NCBI RefSeq assembly: GCF_017165765.1
Contig: NZ_JAFGZD010000005.1
Coordinates: 124,001-188,000 of the forward strand
Direction: 5' to 3'
Origin: Pseudomonas capsici
Lineage (GTDB): Bacteria; Pseudomonadota; Gammaproteobacteria; Pseudomonadales; Pseudomonadaceae
DNA length: 64,000 nt
A program made the translations under genes and the position numbers. Shown piece by piece: positions 30,215 through 41,458 of the stretch (the first letter of the stretch is position 1; the number at the start of each line of letters is the position of its first letter). The notes beneath the pieces were generated by a model. That model worked only from the letters and a program-made list of their open reading frames with translations, had not been told where the DNA came from and ran no database searches.

Positions 30215-30682
30215 ATGCTTTTCCTGATCGCGTACATCGGCAGTGTCGTGCTGATCAATTTCGCCTTTTCCACCGCCCCGCACCTGGACATCATCTGGTC
30301 GGCGTGGGGCGGGCTGGTGTTTGTCCTGCGCGATATGGTGCAGACCCGTTTCGGTCATGGCGCGATTCTCGCCATGCTGGTGGCGCTGCTGCTGTCTTAT
30401 GTCACCAGCGAGCCAGCCATCGCACTGGCCAGCGCCACGGCGTTCGCGATTTCCGAGTGCATCGACTGGCTGGTATTCAGCATCACCAGGCGCCCGTTGC
30501 ATGATCGCCTGTGGATCAGTTCGGCCCTGAGTATTCCACTGGATACCTTTATCTTTTTCGGCATGATCGATGCCCTGACGGCACCGGTCATCCTGACCGC
30601 CCTGGGCTCCAAGTTCGCGGGCGTCACTGCCGTCTGGCTGATCATGGCCTGGCGCATCCGCAAGAACGCTTGTCCGGGTTGA
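30215..30682 (+). CDS. Short VUT/YhhQ-like integral membrane protein
   Basis: The start at 30215 (MLFLIAYIG) gives 155 residues with five or so hydrophobic helices, shorter than the roughly 220-residue YhhQ queuosine-precursor transporters. The central ATAFAISECIDWLVFSI segment matches the VUT-family pattern. Members import preQ0/preQ1 or vitamin-like compounds. No preQ1 riboswitch fold is apparent upstream. Family assignment is moderate. Confidence 0.7.
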   Translation: MLFLIAYIGSVVLINFAFSTAPHLDIIWSAWGGLVFVLRDMVQTRFGHGAILAMLVALLLSYVTSEPAIALASATAFAISECIDWLVFSITRRPLHDRLWISSALSIPLDTFIFFGMIDALTAPVILTALGSKFAGVTAVWLIMAWRIRKNACPG

Positions 30683-30784
30683 GCCCCTATTTGCAGGGCT
30701 TCGTGGTAAATTGCGCGCCTTTCTTCAAAGCGGTCGCTCGCATACGGCGGGCTGCCATCGATATCTGCTTCACGAGGACCTGAG

Positions 30785-31966
30785 ATGACTCAAATCGGAA
30801 CTCCACTGTCGCCTACCGCGACTCGCGTATTGTTCTGCGGCAGTGGCGAGCTGGGCAAGGAAGTAGTGATCGAGCTGCAACGCCTGGGCGTCGAAGTGAT
30901 CGCTGTTGACCGTTATGCCGATGCGCCTGCCATGCAGGTGGCTCATCGCAGTCACGTCATCAATATGCTGGACGGTGCTGCGTTGCGTGCGGTGGTCGAG
31001 GCCGAGAAGCCGCACTTCATCGTTCCGGAAATCGAAGCCATTGCCACTTCCACGCTGGTCGAGCTTGAGTCCGAAGGTTTCACCGTCATCCCGACAGCCC
31101 GTGCTGCGCAACTGACCATGAATCGTGAAGGCATTCGTCGCCTGGCTGCCGAAGAGCTCAAGCTGCCGACTTCGCCGTATCATTTTGCCGATACCTTCGA
31201 GGACTACAGCAAAGCGGTCCTGGATCTGGGTTTCCCTTGCGTGGTCAAGCCGGTCATGAGTTCTTCGGGCAAGGGCCAGAGCCTGCTCAAGAGCGCCGAT
31301 GATATCCAGAAAGCCTGGGATTACGCGCAGGAAGGCGGTCGTGCCGGCAAGGGTCGCGTGATCGTGGAAGGCTTTATCGATTTCGACTACGAAATCACTC
31401 TGCTGACCGTGCGCCATGTGGGCGGCACCACATTCTGTGCGCCGGTTGGCCATCGCCAGGAGAAGGGCGACTATCAGGAATCCTGGCAGCCACAGGCCAT
31501 GAGCCCGGTTGCACTGGCCGAATCCGAGCGCGTTGCCAAGGCGGTGACCGAGGCTCTGGGTGGTCGCGGTATCTTTGGTGTCGAGTTGTTTATCAAAGGC
31601 GATCAGGTGTGGTTCAGCGAAGTTTCGCCGCGCCCGCATGACACCGGCCTGGTGACCCTGATTTCCCAGGACCTGTCCCAGTTCGCACTGCATGCCCGCG
31701 CCATTCTGGGCCTGCCAGTGCCGCTGATCCGCCAGTTCGGGCCATCGGCTTCGTCGGTGATTCTGGTCGAAGGCCAGTCTACGCAGACCGCTTTCGCCAA
31801 CCTGGGTGCTGCACTGGCCGAGCCGGATACGGCCTTGCGTCTGTTCGGCAAACCTGAAGTCAACGGCCAGCGTCGCATGGGCGTAGCCTTGGCCCGCGAC
31901 GAATCCATCGAAGCCGCTCGCGCCAAGGCGACCCGTGCTTCGGCGGCGGTCAACGTCATTCTGTAA
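30785..31966 (+). CDS. purT: Formate-dependent phosphoribosylglycinamide formyltransferase
   Basis: This is a 393-residue ATP-grasp enzyme of standard PurT length. The N-terminal pre-ATP-grasp domain includes [17 protein letters not shown]. The ATP loop is [14 protein letters not shown], and the metal/substrate residues lie around [17 protein letters not shown]. It makes formyl-GAR from GAR, formate and ATP, the folate-independent alternative to PurN. It stands alone, followed by a long REP-like hairpin. Confidence 0.97.
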   Translation: MTQIGTPLSPTATRVLFCGSGELGKEVVIELQRLGVEVIAVDRYADAPAMQVAHRSHVINMLDGAALRAVVEAEKPHFIVPEIEAIATSTLVELESEGFTVIPTARAAQLTMNREGIRRLAAEELKLPTSPYHFADTFEDYSKAVLDLGFPCVVKPVMSSSGKGQSLLKSADDIQKAWDYAQEGGRAGKGRVIVEGFIDFDYEITLLTVRHVGGTTFCAPVGHRQEKGDYQESWQPQAMSPVALAESERVAKAVTEALGGRGIFGVELFIKGDQVWFSEVSPRPHDTGLVTLISQDLSQFALHARAILGLPVPLIRQFGPSASSVILVEGQSTQTAFANLGAALAEPDTALRLFGKPEVNGQRRMGVALARDESIEAARAKATRASAAVNVIL

Positions 31967-31978
31967 CTGATCCAGCCA

Positions 31979-32025
31979 TTCGCGAATGAATTGGCTCCTG
32001 CAATTGGGGCCAATTTATTCGCGAA
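31979..32025. repeat. Long REP-like inverted repeat between convergent genes
   Basis: Two 20-base arms (31979–31998 and 32006–32025) are near-perfect complements (TTCGCGAATGAATTGGCTCC against its partner) around a 7-base loop. This TTCGCGAAT palindrome is a typical Pseudomonas REP type. It may also act as a bidirectional terminator for purT and the transporter gene. Confidence 0.75.
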
Positions 32026-32038
32026 GAGGCCGCTCCGC

Positions 32039-33349
32039 CTACAACTCCTTGTCCCGCGTTTCTTTCAGACACAGCACAGCCAGCAGGCTGATCAGTGCTG
32101 CTGCCGATACATAACCGCCCACCCAGCTCAAACCGCCCATGGCCACCAGTTTCTGTGCAAAGAACGGTGCGACGGAGGCTCCGACTATTCCGCCGAGGTT
32201 ATAGGCTGCCGATGCGCCGGTGTAACGCACCTGGGTCGGGAACAGCTCCGGCAGCAGTGCGCCCATGGGGGCGAAGGTCACGCCCATCAGGAACAGCTCG
32301 ATACACAGGAACAGCGCAACGCCCCAGGTCGTGCCATGGGTGAGCAGCGGTTCCATGAGAAAGCCAGAGAGAATCGCCAGCACACCGCCGACAACCAATA
32401 CCGGCTTGCGTCCGAAGCGATCGCTTGCCCAGGCCGCCAGGGGCGTGGCCGCCGCCATGAACAGCACCGCGAAGCACAGCAGGCCCAGAAAGGTTTCCCG
32501 GCTATAGCCCAGTGTCGACACCCCATAGCTCAGGGAAAAGACCGTCGAGATATAGAACAGCGCGTAGCACACCACCATCGAGGCGGCACCCAGCAACATC
32601 GGTTTCCAGTGCTGGCTGAAGGTTTCCACGATCGGCATCCTGACCCGTTCATGGCGCTCGATGGCTTTGGCGAAGACCGGTGTTTCTTCCAGTTTCAGGC
32701 GTACATACAGGCCGACCATGACCAGAGCGGCACTGAGCAGGAAGGGAATCCTCCAGCCCCATGAGCGGAATTGCTCGTCGTTGAGGATCAGTGCCAGTGC
32801 CAGAAACAGGCCGTTGGCTGCCAGAAACCCAATGGATGGCCCCAGTTGCGGGAACATGCCGAACCAGGCTCGCTTGTCCTTGGGGGCGTTCTCGGTCGCC
32901 AGCAGCGCGGCGCCACCCCATTCGCCGCCGAGCCCCAGGCCTTGACCGAAGCGCAACAGGCAGAGAATGATCGGTGCCCAGGCTCCGATGGTCGCATAAC
33001 CGGGCAGCACGCCGATCAAGGTGGTGCAGACCCCCATCAGCAGCAATGAGGCGACCAGCGTCGATTTGCGTCCGATACGGTCGCCGAAATGGCCGAACAG
33101 TGCCGATCCCAGCGGGCGAGCAAGGAAGGCGATACCGAAGGTCAGAAATGACGACAGCATCTGTGCGGTGCCGGAGGTCTGCGGAAAGAAGACCGGACCG
33201 ATCACCAGTGCTGCGGCCGTGGCGTAGACATAAAAGTCGTAGAACTCGATGGCGGTGCCAATGAAGCTGGCGGTTGCAACGCGGGTGGGTGAGTTGCTGG
33301 GTGGTGTTTGGGTGTTGTCGCTTTCGCTCAGAGTTGTAGTGCTGGTCAT
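32039..33349 (-). CDS. MFS transporter, metabolite:H+ symporter (ProP/ShiA-like) family
   Basis: The start at 33349 yields 436 residues with 12 predicted membrane helices. The MHS hallmark is present: FIGTAIEFYDFYVYATAA in helix 1 and the loop motif GHFGDRIGRKSTL between helices 2 and 3, then GQGLGLGGEWGGAA. These symporters carry osmolytes, shikimate, α-ketoglutarate or citrate. The substrate is not deducible. It is convergent with purT. Confidence 0.9.
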   Translation of the reverse strand: MTSTTTLSESDNTQTPPSNSPTRVATASFIGTAIEFYDFYVYATAAALVIGPVFFPQTSGTAQMLSSFLTFGIAFLARPLGSALFGHFGDRIGRKSTLVASLLLMGVCTTLIGVLPGYATIGAWAPIILCLLRFGQGLGLGGEWGGAALLATENAPKDKRAWFGMFPQLGPSIGFLAANGLFLALALILNDEQFRSWGWRIPFLLSAALVMVGLYVRLKLEETPVFAKAIERHERVRMPIVETFSQHWKPMLLGAASMVVCYALFYISTVFSLSYGVSTLGYSRETFLGLLCFAVLFMAAATPLAAWASDRFGRKPVLVVGGVLAILSGFLMEPLLTHGTTWGVALFLCIELFLMGVTFAPMGALLPELFPTQVRYTGASAAYNLGGIVGASVAPFFAQKLVAMGGLSWVGGYVSAAALISLLAVLCLKETRDKEL

Positions 33350-33635
33350 GCGGATATCCCTGACAGTCATCTTGCCTGCGACGTTGGGCACGCGGCGGCA
33401 AATGTTCATTCTTGTGATTGTGGGCGCAGCGCTGATCAGATTGGCCCGGTTGGGCTGGAGGGCAGTGACAGCGCTCGTGGATGGGAGCGTGCCATAAAAG
33501 GTGCGAGTCGTTCAGGCTGAATGACTGGCCGTTGGCGCTGGGTGCGGGTAGCACGCGCTACGGCTGGCTGGGTAAGCCAGAGGATTATAGGAAGGGCTTT
33601 GCTTGCGAAACAAGTAGCAACATCTGGCGGGATGT

Positions 33636-34880
33636 CTACTTGAAAACCAGGCTCGGAGCGTTTTGCCACATCAGCACCCGCTTCACGCGATTATCCTCGG
33701 TTTCCAGGATTTCCAGCCGGTAGGGGCCGATTTTCAGGCAGACCGGGCCTTCGGGAATGGTTTCCAGGGCCTCTGTCACCAGACCGTTGAGGGTCTTGGG
33801 GCCATCGGAAGGCAGGTGCCAGCCCAGGCTCTTGTTCAGGTCGCGAATCGAGGCCGTACCTTCCACTTCAAGGCGTCCGTCTGGCTGACGGGTCACATGG
33901 GGGTTGTTGAGGCTCTGCTCGTTCTCGAATTCACCGACGATCTCTTCGAGAATGTCTTCCAGGCTGACGATGCCGAGCACTTCGCCATATTCGTCCACCA
34001 CCACTCCCAGCCGACGCTGCTGCTTGTGGAAGTTCAGCAGTTGCAACTGCAGTGGCGTGCTTTCGGGCACAAAGTAGGGTTCGTAGCAGACGGCCAGCAA
34101 TTGCTCCTTGGTCAGTTCGCCCTTGGGCAGCAGGTGACTGATCTGACGGGTATTGAGGACGCCCTGCACCTGATTGATATCGTTGTGATAGACCGGCAGG
34201 CGTGTGTGCCGGGAAATGATCAGGCGTTCGATGATCTGCTCGATGGGGTCGTCGAGGTTGACGCCGTCCACTTCGTTGCGTGGTATCAGAATGTCATTGA
34301 CCGTGATGCTGTCCAGCGCATGGATGCCCGATAGCACATTGGCCCGTGGATGATGTTCCTGTACGCCGTCATGACCGGGTTTCTGGGGAGTATCGTCCAG
34401 GTCAGGATCATGGCTCGGTGCCTTGTTGACACCGAAAATGCGTAACAAATGTTTGGCGATCGCGCTGAAAACAAAGGCCAGCGGCCAGACGACCTTCATC
34501 GGAATGCGCAGTGTCCCGTTGCCGAGCAGGACGGTGGCGGCGGGGTAGCGGGCTGCAAGGCGGCGCGGGATGTATTCGGCAAATACCAGCATGGCGGCAG
34601 CAGTGATGAGCCACGCAACGGTTGGACCGTTATATAGCCAGCTATTGATGGCGACCAGCGTGGCGATGACGGTGATCAGGGTCTTGATCAGCGTATTGCT
34701 CAGGATCAGGCTGTTGAGCTCGAAGGTCAGTTCGGGAAAGGCCGCTGCTTCGTTGGGGCGCTTGCCGGCGCGTAAGGTCTTGAGCAGATGCTGGGCGGTT
34801 TCGACTGCAGTCAGCAGGCCCGACCAGAGCATCAGCAGGGTCAGCACACCCAGAAGCGGGCCGAGGGGCAGATTATCCAT
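33636..34880 (-). CDS. CorC/HlyC-type DUF21–CBS membrane protein (CNNM family)
   Basis: The 414-residue protein has an N-terminal DUF21 transmembrane domain (about residues 1–140, four hydrophobic segments). Two CBS repeats (about 185–300) and a C-terminal CorC_HlyC domain (about 320–405) follow, with the VVDEYGEVLGIVSLEDILEE signature linking CBS2 to the end. Family members are implicated in Mg2+/Co2+ efflux. It is 12 bp downstream of the CcsA-like gene on the same strand, a pair conserved in pseudomonads. Confidence 0.93.
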   Translation of the reverse strand: MDNLPLGPLLGVLTLLMLWSGLLTAVETAQHLLKTLRAGKRPNEAAAFPELTFELNSLILSNTLIKTLITVIATLVAINSWLYNGPTVAWLITAAAMLVFAEYIPRRLAARYPAATVLLGNGTLRIPMKVVWPLAFVFSAIAKHLLRIFGVNKAPSHDPDLDDTPQKPGHDGVQEHHPRANVLSGIHALDSITVNDILIPRNEVDGVNLDDPIEQIIERLIISRHTRLPVYHNDINQVQGVLNTRQISHLLPKGELTKEQLLAVCYEPYFVPESTPLQLQLLNFHKQQRRLGVVVDEYGEVLGIVSLEDILEEIVGEFENEQSLNNPHVTRQPDGRLEVEGTASIRDLNKSLGWHLPSDGPKTLNGLVTEALETIPEGPVCLKIGPYRLEILETEDNRVKRVLMWQNAPSLVFK

Positions 34881-34892
34881 GATCGACGCCCG

Positions 34893-35705
34893 TCAGATAT
34901 GCAGAATGAATTCACGTACCAGCTTGCTGCCGAAGTAGGCCAGCATCAGCAGGCAGAAGCCGCCCAGGGTCCAGCGAATGGCTTTGTGCCCGCGCCAGCC
35001 GAGACGGTTGCGGCCCCACAGCAGAACGCTGAACACCACCCAGGCCAGACAGGCGAGCAGGGTCTTGTGTACCAGATGCTGGGCAAACAGATTCTCGACG
35101 AATACCCAGCCGGAAATCAGCGACAGCGACAGCAGTGTCCAGCCAGCCCAGAGGAAGCCGAACAGCAGGCTTTCCATGGTTTGCAGGGGCGGGAAGTTCT
35201 TGATCAGTCCGGAAGGGTGCTTGTTCTTGAGCTGGTGATCCTGCAGCAACAACAGCAGCGCCTGGAAGACCGCGATGGTGAACATGCCGTACGCCAGGAT
35301 CGAAAGCAGGATGTGGCTGAGGATGCCCGGCTCTTCGATGATCGGCTGCACTGTGCCGCTGGGGGCGAACTGGGCCAGCAGGGCGGTGATCATGCCCAGT
35401 GGAAACAGCAGCACCAGCAGGTTTTCCACGGGTATTCGCGTGGTGGCAAGCAGAGTCAGGGCGATGACCGACACGGCGATCAGGCTGGCGGAGTTGAAAA
35501 AGTCCAGACCCAGGCCTGCCGGGCGCATCAGCTGAGAATAAAGGCCGATGGCATGGGCGATGACGGCCAGGGTGCCGAGCAGTACAAGCAGCCGCTTGTC
35601 GGGTTTGGCGGTCTGATTCAGGCGTACGCCCTGATAGACGGTCGCAGCGGCATAAAGGCTGGCGGCGGCGAGGCTTGAAAGCAGACTGGGTGTGAGAGGG
35701 AACAT
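34893..35705 (-). CDS. CcsA/YpjD-type cytochrome c assembly membrane protein
   Basis: The start at 35705 gives 270 residues with about eight membrane helices. The tryptophan-rich stretch (FGFLWAGWTLLSLSLISGW) and the HKTLLACLAWVVF helix fit the CytC_asm/CcsA domain that handles heme. Stand-alone YpjD/HemX-type members sit next to ffh in many γ-proteobacteria, as here. Its exact role is unknown. It is divergent from ffh. Confidence 0.88.
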   Translation of the reverse strand: MFPLTPSLLSSLAAASLYAAATVYQGVRLNQTAKPDKRLLVLLGTLAVIAHAIGLYSQLMRPAGLGLDFFNSASLIAVSVIALTLLATTRIPVENLLVLLFPLGMITALLAQFAPSGTVQPIIEEPGILSHILLSILAYGMFTIAVFQALLLLLQDHQLKNKHPSGLIKNFPPLQTMESLLFGFLWAGWTLLSLSLISGWVFVENLFAQHLVHKTLLACLAWVVFSVLLWGRNRLGWRGHKAIRWTLGGFCLLMLAYFGSKLVREFILHI

Positions 35706-35812
35706 AGATCCTGAAGGACGAGCCCGAAAGACGCTGAGTTTGGCATAGAACCGACATTTCACGAAAGACTACATAAGCAGTCTGCGTGGTGTCAGTTCCG
35801 CAGAGTCTTCGC

Positions 35813-35818
35813 TATAAT
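35813..35818 (+). promoter_or_regulatory. −10 element of the ffh promoter
   Basis: A perfect TATAAT is found about 97 bp upstream of the ffh ATG. The matching −35 (TGTCAG, 17 bp upstream) is weak. Confidence 0.5.
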
Positions 35819-35914
35819 CCGCGACCTGCTCAAGCCGAAGGCTCGCCGAGCGCCATTTCATTGCGGGCCGGGCCGCATCAACCGGGGTTCGACCAGAGCC
35901 TGAAAGGATCGCGC

Positions 35915-37291
<1,377 letters not shown>

Positions 37292-37298
37292 TTGCGTC

Positions 37299-37320
37299 GC
37301 GCGCAAGAGGCTTTGCGCGC
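37299..37320 (+). terminator. Hairpin after ffh
   Basis: Arms GCGCGCAA / TTGCGCGC face each other around loop GAGGCT directly after the ffh stop. The downstream T-run is poor, so it may be a weak terminator or an mRNA-stabilising hairpin. Confidence 0.4.
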
Positions 37321-37439
37321 ATTCGATTCTGGAGGCCTGGTCTCCAGCAAGCCCGCGTCATGCGGGACTCAACCCGCTGTCTTGCGACAGTTTCATTGCA
37401 GATCTGGATGACACACCGGCCTGCGCCGGAAAAAGTCAT

Positions 37440-37467
37440 TTGCAAAAGTCGGGATATTCCTTAGAAT
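37440..37467 (+). promoter_or_regulatory. Promoter of the rpsP–rimM–trmD–rplS operon
   Basis: TTGCAA (37440–37445) and TAGAAT (37462–37467) are separated by 16 bp, 73 bp upstream of the rpsP start codon. Confidence 0.6.
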
Positions 37468-37539
37468 ATGCGGCCTTTCGGGCACCCATGCCCGCTGTGC
37501 ATCTTAGATTTGCAGCACCGACTACAGGAACGATGTTCA

Positions 37540-37797
37540 ATGCTAACCATCCGTCTTGCCCTTGGCGGCTCCAAAAAGCGCCCGTTTTACCACCTGACCG
37601 TTACCGACAGCCGTAACGCTCGTGACGGTTCCCACAAGGAACAAATCGGCTTCTTCAACCCGATCGCTCGTGGTCAGGAAGTTCGTCTGTCCGTCAACGA
37701 AGAACGCCTGAACTACTGGCTGGGCGTTGGTGCTCAGACTTCCGAGCGCGTTGCTCAGTTGATCAAAGAGCACAACAAGGCCAAGGCTGCGGCCTGA
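37540..37797 (+). CDS. rpsP: 30S ribosomal protein S16
   Basis: The 85-residue protein starts [19 protein letters not shown], the hallmark bS16 start, and ends in a lysine/alanine-rich tail. It follows an upstream promoter-like pair and is the first gene of the conserved rpsP–rimM–trmD–rplS operon, separated from rimM by 5 bp. It belongs to the small ribosomal subunit. Confidence 0.98.
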   Translation: MLTIRLALGGSKKRPFYHLTVTDSRNARDGSHKEQIGFFNPIARGQEVRLSVNEERLNYWLGVGAQTSERVAQLIKEHNKAKAAA

Positions 37798-37802
37798 AAC
37801 CT

Positions 37803-38342
37803 ATGAACGCGACGCCTGCATCTGCCGACGACCTGATCGTCATAGGCAAGATTTTCTCGGTTCATGGCGTTCGCGGCGAAGTGAAGGTTTATTCCTTTAC
37901 GGATCCGATTGATAACCTGCTGGACTACACGACCTGGACGCTGCGGCGCGAAGGACGGATGGAAAAACAGGTAGAGCTGGTCAGCGGACGCTTGCAAGGC
38001 AAGTTCCTGGTCGCAAAGCTCAAGGGTCTCGATGATCGCGACGAAGCACGTCTTCTGTCCGGTTGCGAAATCTGCGTGCCGCGCAGCCTGTTCCCTGATC
38101 TGGACGACGGCGAGTACTACTGGTACCAGCTTGAAGGCCTCAAGGTCATCGATACGCTCGGGCAATTGCTTGGCAAGATCGATCACCTGCTTGAAACCGG
38201 CTCGAACGATGTAATGGTGGTCAAGCCCTGCGCGGGCAGTCTGGATGATCGCGAGCGCCTGTTGCCCTATACGGAGCAATGCGTGCTGGCAATCGACCTC
38301 GACGCCGGCGAGATGAAGGTGGATTGGGATGCGGACTTCTGA
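37803..38342 (+). CDS. rimM: Ribosome maturation factor RimM
   Basis: The 179-residue protein has the N-terminal RimM β-barrel ([22 protein letters not shown]) and the PRC-barrel-like C-terminal half ([22 protein letters not shown], ending [14 protein letters not shown]). It assists 16S maturation of the 30S head and binds S19. It lies 5 bp after rpsP and 5 bp before trmD, the standard order. Confidence 0.97.
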   Translation: MNATPASADDLIVIGKIFSVHGVRGEVKVYSFTDPIDNLLDYTTWTLRREGRMEKQVELVSGRLQGKFLVAKLKGLDDRDEARLLSGCEICVPRSLFPDLDDGEYYWYQLEGLKVIDTLGQLLGKIDHLLETGSNDVMVVKPCAGSLDDRERLLPYTEQCVLAIDLDAGEMKVDWDADF

Positions 38343-38347
38343 GTGTC

Positions 38348-39100
38348 ATGGCTAGCCTGCGCATAGAAGTCATCAGTTTGTTCCCGGAGATGTTTTCCGC
38401 CATCAGCGAATACGGCATTACCAGCCGTGCGGTGAAACAGGGGCTCTTGCAGCTCACTTGTTGGAATCCGCGGGACTACACCACTGATCGTCATCACACT
38501 GTGGATGATCGCCCATTTGGCGGTGGTCCGGGCATGGTGATGAAGATCAAGCCTCTTGAAGATGCTCTGGTTCAGGCCAGGCAGGCTGCAGGGGATGCGG
38601 CGAAGGTGATTTACCTGTCGCCACAAGGCCGCAAGCTGAATCAGTCTGCGGTGCGCGAACTGGCGCAGGAGGAAGCGATTATCCTCATCGCCGGTCGTTA
38701 TGAAGGCATTGACGAGCGTTTTATTGATGCTCATGTCGATGAAGAGTGGTCGATTGGTGACTATGTACTGTCCGGTGGCGAGCTACCGGCAATGGTGCTG
38801 ATCGACGCGGTTACGCGACTGCTGCCTGGAGCTTTAGGGCATGTGGACTCCGCGGAGGAAGATTCCTTCACGGACGGTCTGCTGGATTGCCCGCATTACA
38901 CCCGACCTGAGGTGTATGCGGATCAGCGTGTTCCCGACGTGTTGCTGAGTGGCAATCACGCGCATATCCGGCGTTGGCGTTTACAGCAGTCCCTTGGGCG
39001 GACCTGGGAACGACGCGCCGATCTTCTGGAAAGCCGCTCGCTTTCTGGAGAAGAGAAGAAGCTGCTGGCGGAATACATCCGCGAGCGGGACGATAGTTAA
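38348..39100 (+). CDS. trmD: tRNA (guanine-N1-)-methyltransferase
   Basis: The start at 38348 ([16 protein letters not shown]) gives 250 residues. The trefoil-knot SAM-binding region shows as [25 protein letters not shown] and [17 protein letters not shown]. It methylates G37 of tRNAs reading CUN, CCN and CGG codons, preventing frameshifts. An upstream extension would overlap rimM heavily and is rejected. Third gene of the operon. Confidence 0.98.
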   Translation: MASLRIEVISLFPEMFSAISEYGITSRAVKQGLLQLTCWNPRDYTTDRHHTVDDRPFGGGPGMVMKIKPLEDALVQARQAAGDAAKVIYLSPQGRKLNQSAVRELAQEEAIILIAGRYEGIDERFIDAHVDEEWSIGDYVLSGGELPAMVLIDAVTRLLPGALGHVDSAEEDSFTDGLLDCPHYTRPEVYADQRVPDVLLSGNHAHIRRWRLQQSLGRTWERRADLLESRSLSGEEKKLLAEYIRERDDS

Positions 39101-39144
39101 CGTATCGATGGTCGATCCAGACGGATTACCTTAGGAGCACCAGC

Positions 39145-39495
39145 ATGACTAACAAAATCATTCTTGCCCTCGAAGCAGAGCAGATGACCAAAGAAATCCC
39201 TACCTTTGCCCCAGGCGATACCATCGTCGTTCAGGTGAAAGTAAAGGAAGGCGATCGCGCACGTCTGCAAGCGTTTGAAGGCGTTGTAATTGCCAAGCGT
39301 AACCGTGGCGTGAACAGTGCTTTCACTGTTCGTAAAATCTCCAACGGTGTTGGCGTTGAGCGTACTTTCCAGACCTACAGCCCGCAAATCGACAGTCTGG
39401 CTGTGAAACGTCGCGGCGACGTTCGCAAGGCCAAACTGTACTACCTGCGTGACCTGTCCGGTAAAGCAGCTCGCATCAAGGAAAAACTGTCCTGA
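39145..39495 (+). CDS. rplS: 50S ribosomal protein L19
   Basis: This 116-residue protein contains the bL19 core, [20 protein letters not shown] and [17 protein letters not shown], ending [19 protein letters not shown]. It ends the rpsP operon, 44 bp after trmD, with a clear terminator directly downstream. Confidence 0.98.
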   Translation: MTNKIILALEAEQMTKEIPTFAPGDTIVVQVKVKEGDRARLQAFEGVVIAKRNRGVNSAFTVRKISNGVGVERTFQTYSPQIDSLAVKRRGDVRKAKLYYLRDLSGKAARIKEKLS

Positions 39496-39513
39496 TACAG
39501 TTTCTCGATGCAT

Positions 39514-39543
39514 AAAAAAAGCAGCCTGCGGGCTGCTTTTTTG
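39514..39543 (+). terminator. Rho-independent terminator of the rpsP–rplS operon
   Basis: Stem AAAAGCAGCC / GGCTGCTTTT with loop TGCG, A-rich upstream and seven T downstream, starts 18 bp after rplS. Confidence 0.92.
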
Positions 39544-39598
39544 TTGTCTGTCGTTTAATCATGCAACCTGTCTGTCGCCACACTGTTTACGAGTGAAA

Positions 39599-40495
39599 AT
39601 GCCTGCTATCGACCACCCATTGATCGACCGTTTTCTGGATGCGCTCTGGCTGGAAAAAGGTTTGTCCGATAACACCCGTGACTCTTATCGCAGTGATCTG
39701 GCCCTGTTCAATGGCTGGCTGCAGGAGCGCAACGTCGAGCTGACCGGTGCCGGGCGCGATGTGATTCTCGATCACTTGTCCTGGCGAATGGATCAGGGGT
39801 ACAAGCCTCGCTCGACCGCCCGTTTTCTGTCCGGAGCCCGCGGCTTCTATCGCTATCTGCTGCGCGAGCGGCTGATCGCTGTCGATCCGACCTTGCTGAT
39901 CGATATGCCGCAACTGGGCAAGCCGCTGCCCAAATCCCTGTCCGAAGCCGATGTGGAAGCCTTGCTGGCAGCACCCGATCTGAGCGAGCCGATCGGTGAG
40001 CGTGACCGGGCGATGCTGGAGGTGCTTTATGCCTGTGGCCTGCGGGTCAGCGAACTCATCAGCCTGACCCTGGATCAGGTCAATCTGCGTCAGGGTGTCC
40101 TGAGAATCATGGGCAAGGGCAGTAAGGAAAGGTTGGTGCCCATGGGAGAAGAGGCTATTGTCTGGGTCGAGCGGTACATGCGCGGTGCCCGTGACGAGCT
40201 GCTGGGTGGACGTCCCAGTGATGTCCTGTTTCCCAGCTTGCGTGGCGAGCAAATGACACGGCAGACCTTCTGGCATCGGATCAAGCATCAGGCAGCGGTC
40301 GCCGGTATCGGCAAGTCACTGTCGCCGCATACCTTGCGTCATGCTTTTGCCACTCATTTGCTCAATCATGGTGCCGACTTGAGGGTCGTTCAGATGCTGC
40401 TGGGCCACAGTGATCTGTCCACGACACAGATTTATACCCATGTTGCCCGGGCTCGTTTGCAGGAGATGCATGCCCGGCACCATCCACGGGGCTGA
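39599..40495 (+). CDS. xerD: Site-specific tyrosine recombinase XerD
   Basis: The ATG at 39599 gives 298 residues, the XerD standard. The N-terminal SAM-like core-binding domain (about 1–90) precedes the catalytic domain with the active-site R (ACGLRVSELI), H-x-x-R (HTLRHAFATHLL), H (LGHSDLSTTQIY) and nucleophilic Y. With XerC it resolves chromosome dimers at dif, activated by FtsK. It is followed by dsbC, the usual Pseudomonas order. Confidence 0.96.
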   Translation: MPAIDHPLIDRFLDALWLEKGLSDNTRDSYRSDLALFNGWLQERNVELTGAGRDVILDHLSWRMDQGYKPRSTARFLSGARGFYRYLLRERLIAVDPTLLIDMPQLGKPLPKSLSEADVEALLAAPDLSEPIGERDRAMLEVLYACGLRVSELISLTLDQVNLRQGVLRIMGKGSKERLVPMGEEAIVWVERYMRGARDELLGGRPSDVLFPSLRGEQMTRQTFWHRIKHQAAVAGIGKSLSPHTLRHAFATHLLNHGADLRVVQMLLGHSDLSTTQIYTHVARARLQEMHARHHPRG

Positions 40496-40627
40496 TCCTG
40501 ATTTAAGTTATGTTTGTCCGGGTCGGTGTTACAGGCCTTATGTGATAGGCTTTGGCGGTTTCACAGACTGAAGTCGGCGTCAGTGGTTTTCAGCGCCGCC
40601 GGTCTGTCCGCCGTTATAGGAGTTTTC

Positions 40628-41368
40628 ATGCGCTTGCCTCATGTTTTTGCTGCCGCCATTGTTGCTCTGGCCGGCTCTTTCAGTGCCTTTGCCGTGGCCG
40701 ATGCAGTACCCGATCAGGCCATTCGCAAGACGCTGGATTCGCTTCAACTGGAACTGCCTGTAGAAAGCATCTCAGCCAGCCCGCTCAATGGTCTCTACGA
40801 GGTCAAGCTCAAGGGCGGTCGTGTTCTTTATGCCAGCGCCGATGGCCAGTTTGTGGTTCAGGGTTACCTGTTCCAGATCCAGGACGGCAAGCCGGTCAAC
40901 CTGACCGAGAAGACCGAGCGTCAGGCGATCTCGAAGACCATCAATGGCGTTCCAGCCGCCGAGATGGTGGTTTATCCGGCCATCGGGGAAACCAAGTCGC
41001 ACATCACCGTTTTCACCGATACCACCTGTCCTTATTGCCACAAGCTGCATGAAGAAGTGGGGCAGTTGAACAAGATGGGTATCGAAGTGCGTTACCTGGC
41101 TTTCCCGCGTCAGGGGCTGGGTTCGCCGGGCGACCAGCAACTGCAGGCGGTCTGGTGCTCCAAGGATCGCAAGGACGCCATGGACCGCATGGTCGATGGC
41201 AAGGACATCAAGGCACCCAAGTGCGAGAACCCGGTGAGCAAACAGTTTGCAATGGGCCAGTCGATTGGCGTGAACGGTACGCCGGCCATTGTTCTGGCAG
41301 ACGGTCAATTGATTCCGGGCTATCAGCCAGCAGCTCAGGTCGCCAAGCTGGCGCTGGGTGCCAAATAA
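40628..41368 (+). CDS. dsbC: Thiol:disulfide interchange protein DsbC
   Basis: ATG 40628 follows TAGGAG and gives 246 residues with a signal peptide (1–24, cleaving after FAVADA). A DsbC/G dimerisation domain and linker precede the thioredoxin fold containing C134-P-Y-C137, with the cis-proline in NGTPAIVLADG. It isomerises wrong disulfides in periplasmic proteins. A second cysteine pair lies at WCSKD and PKCENP, as in E. coli DsbC. It precedes hom, the order conserved in pseudomonads. Confidence 0.96.
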   Translation: MRLPHVFAAAIVALAGSFSAFAVADAVPDQAIRKTLDSLQLELPVESISASPLNGLYEVKLKGGRVLYASADGQFVVQGYLFQIQDGKPVNLTEKTERQAISKTINGVPAAEMVVYPAIGETKSHITVFTDTTCPYCHKLHEEVGQLNKMGIEVRYLAFPRQGLGSPGDQQLQAVWCSKDRKDAMDRMVDGKDIKAPKCENPVSKQFAMGQSIGVNGTPAIVLADGQLIPGYQPAAQVAKLALGAK

Positions 41369-41438
41369 CCCTGCATCGTCAGGGCGCCTTATGGGCATGG
41401 GGTGACGCCTTGCCGTCATCCCGCTAAAAAATTGGAGT

Positions 41439-41458
41439 CGCATGGTGACATGCGGCTG
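41439..41458 (+). promoter_or_regulatory. Small hairpin with T-run upstream of hom
   Basis: CGCATG (41439–41444) and CATGCG (41449–41454) pair around loop GTGA, followed by GCTGTTTT. It overlaps the ATG of a 45-codon leader-type frame (41442–41579). Confidence 0.4.
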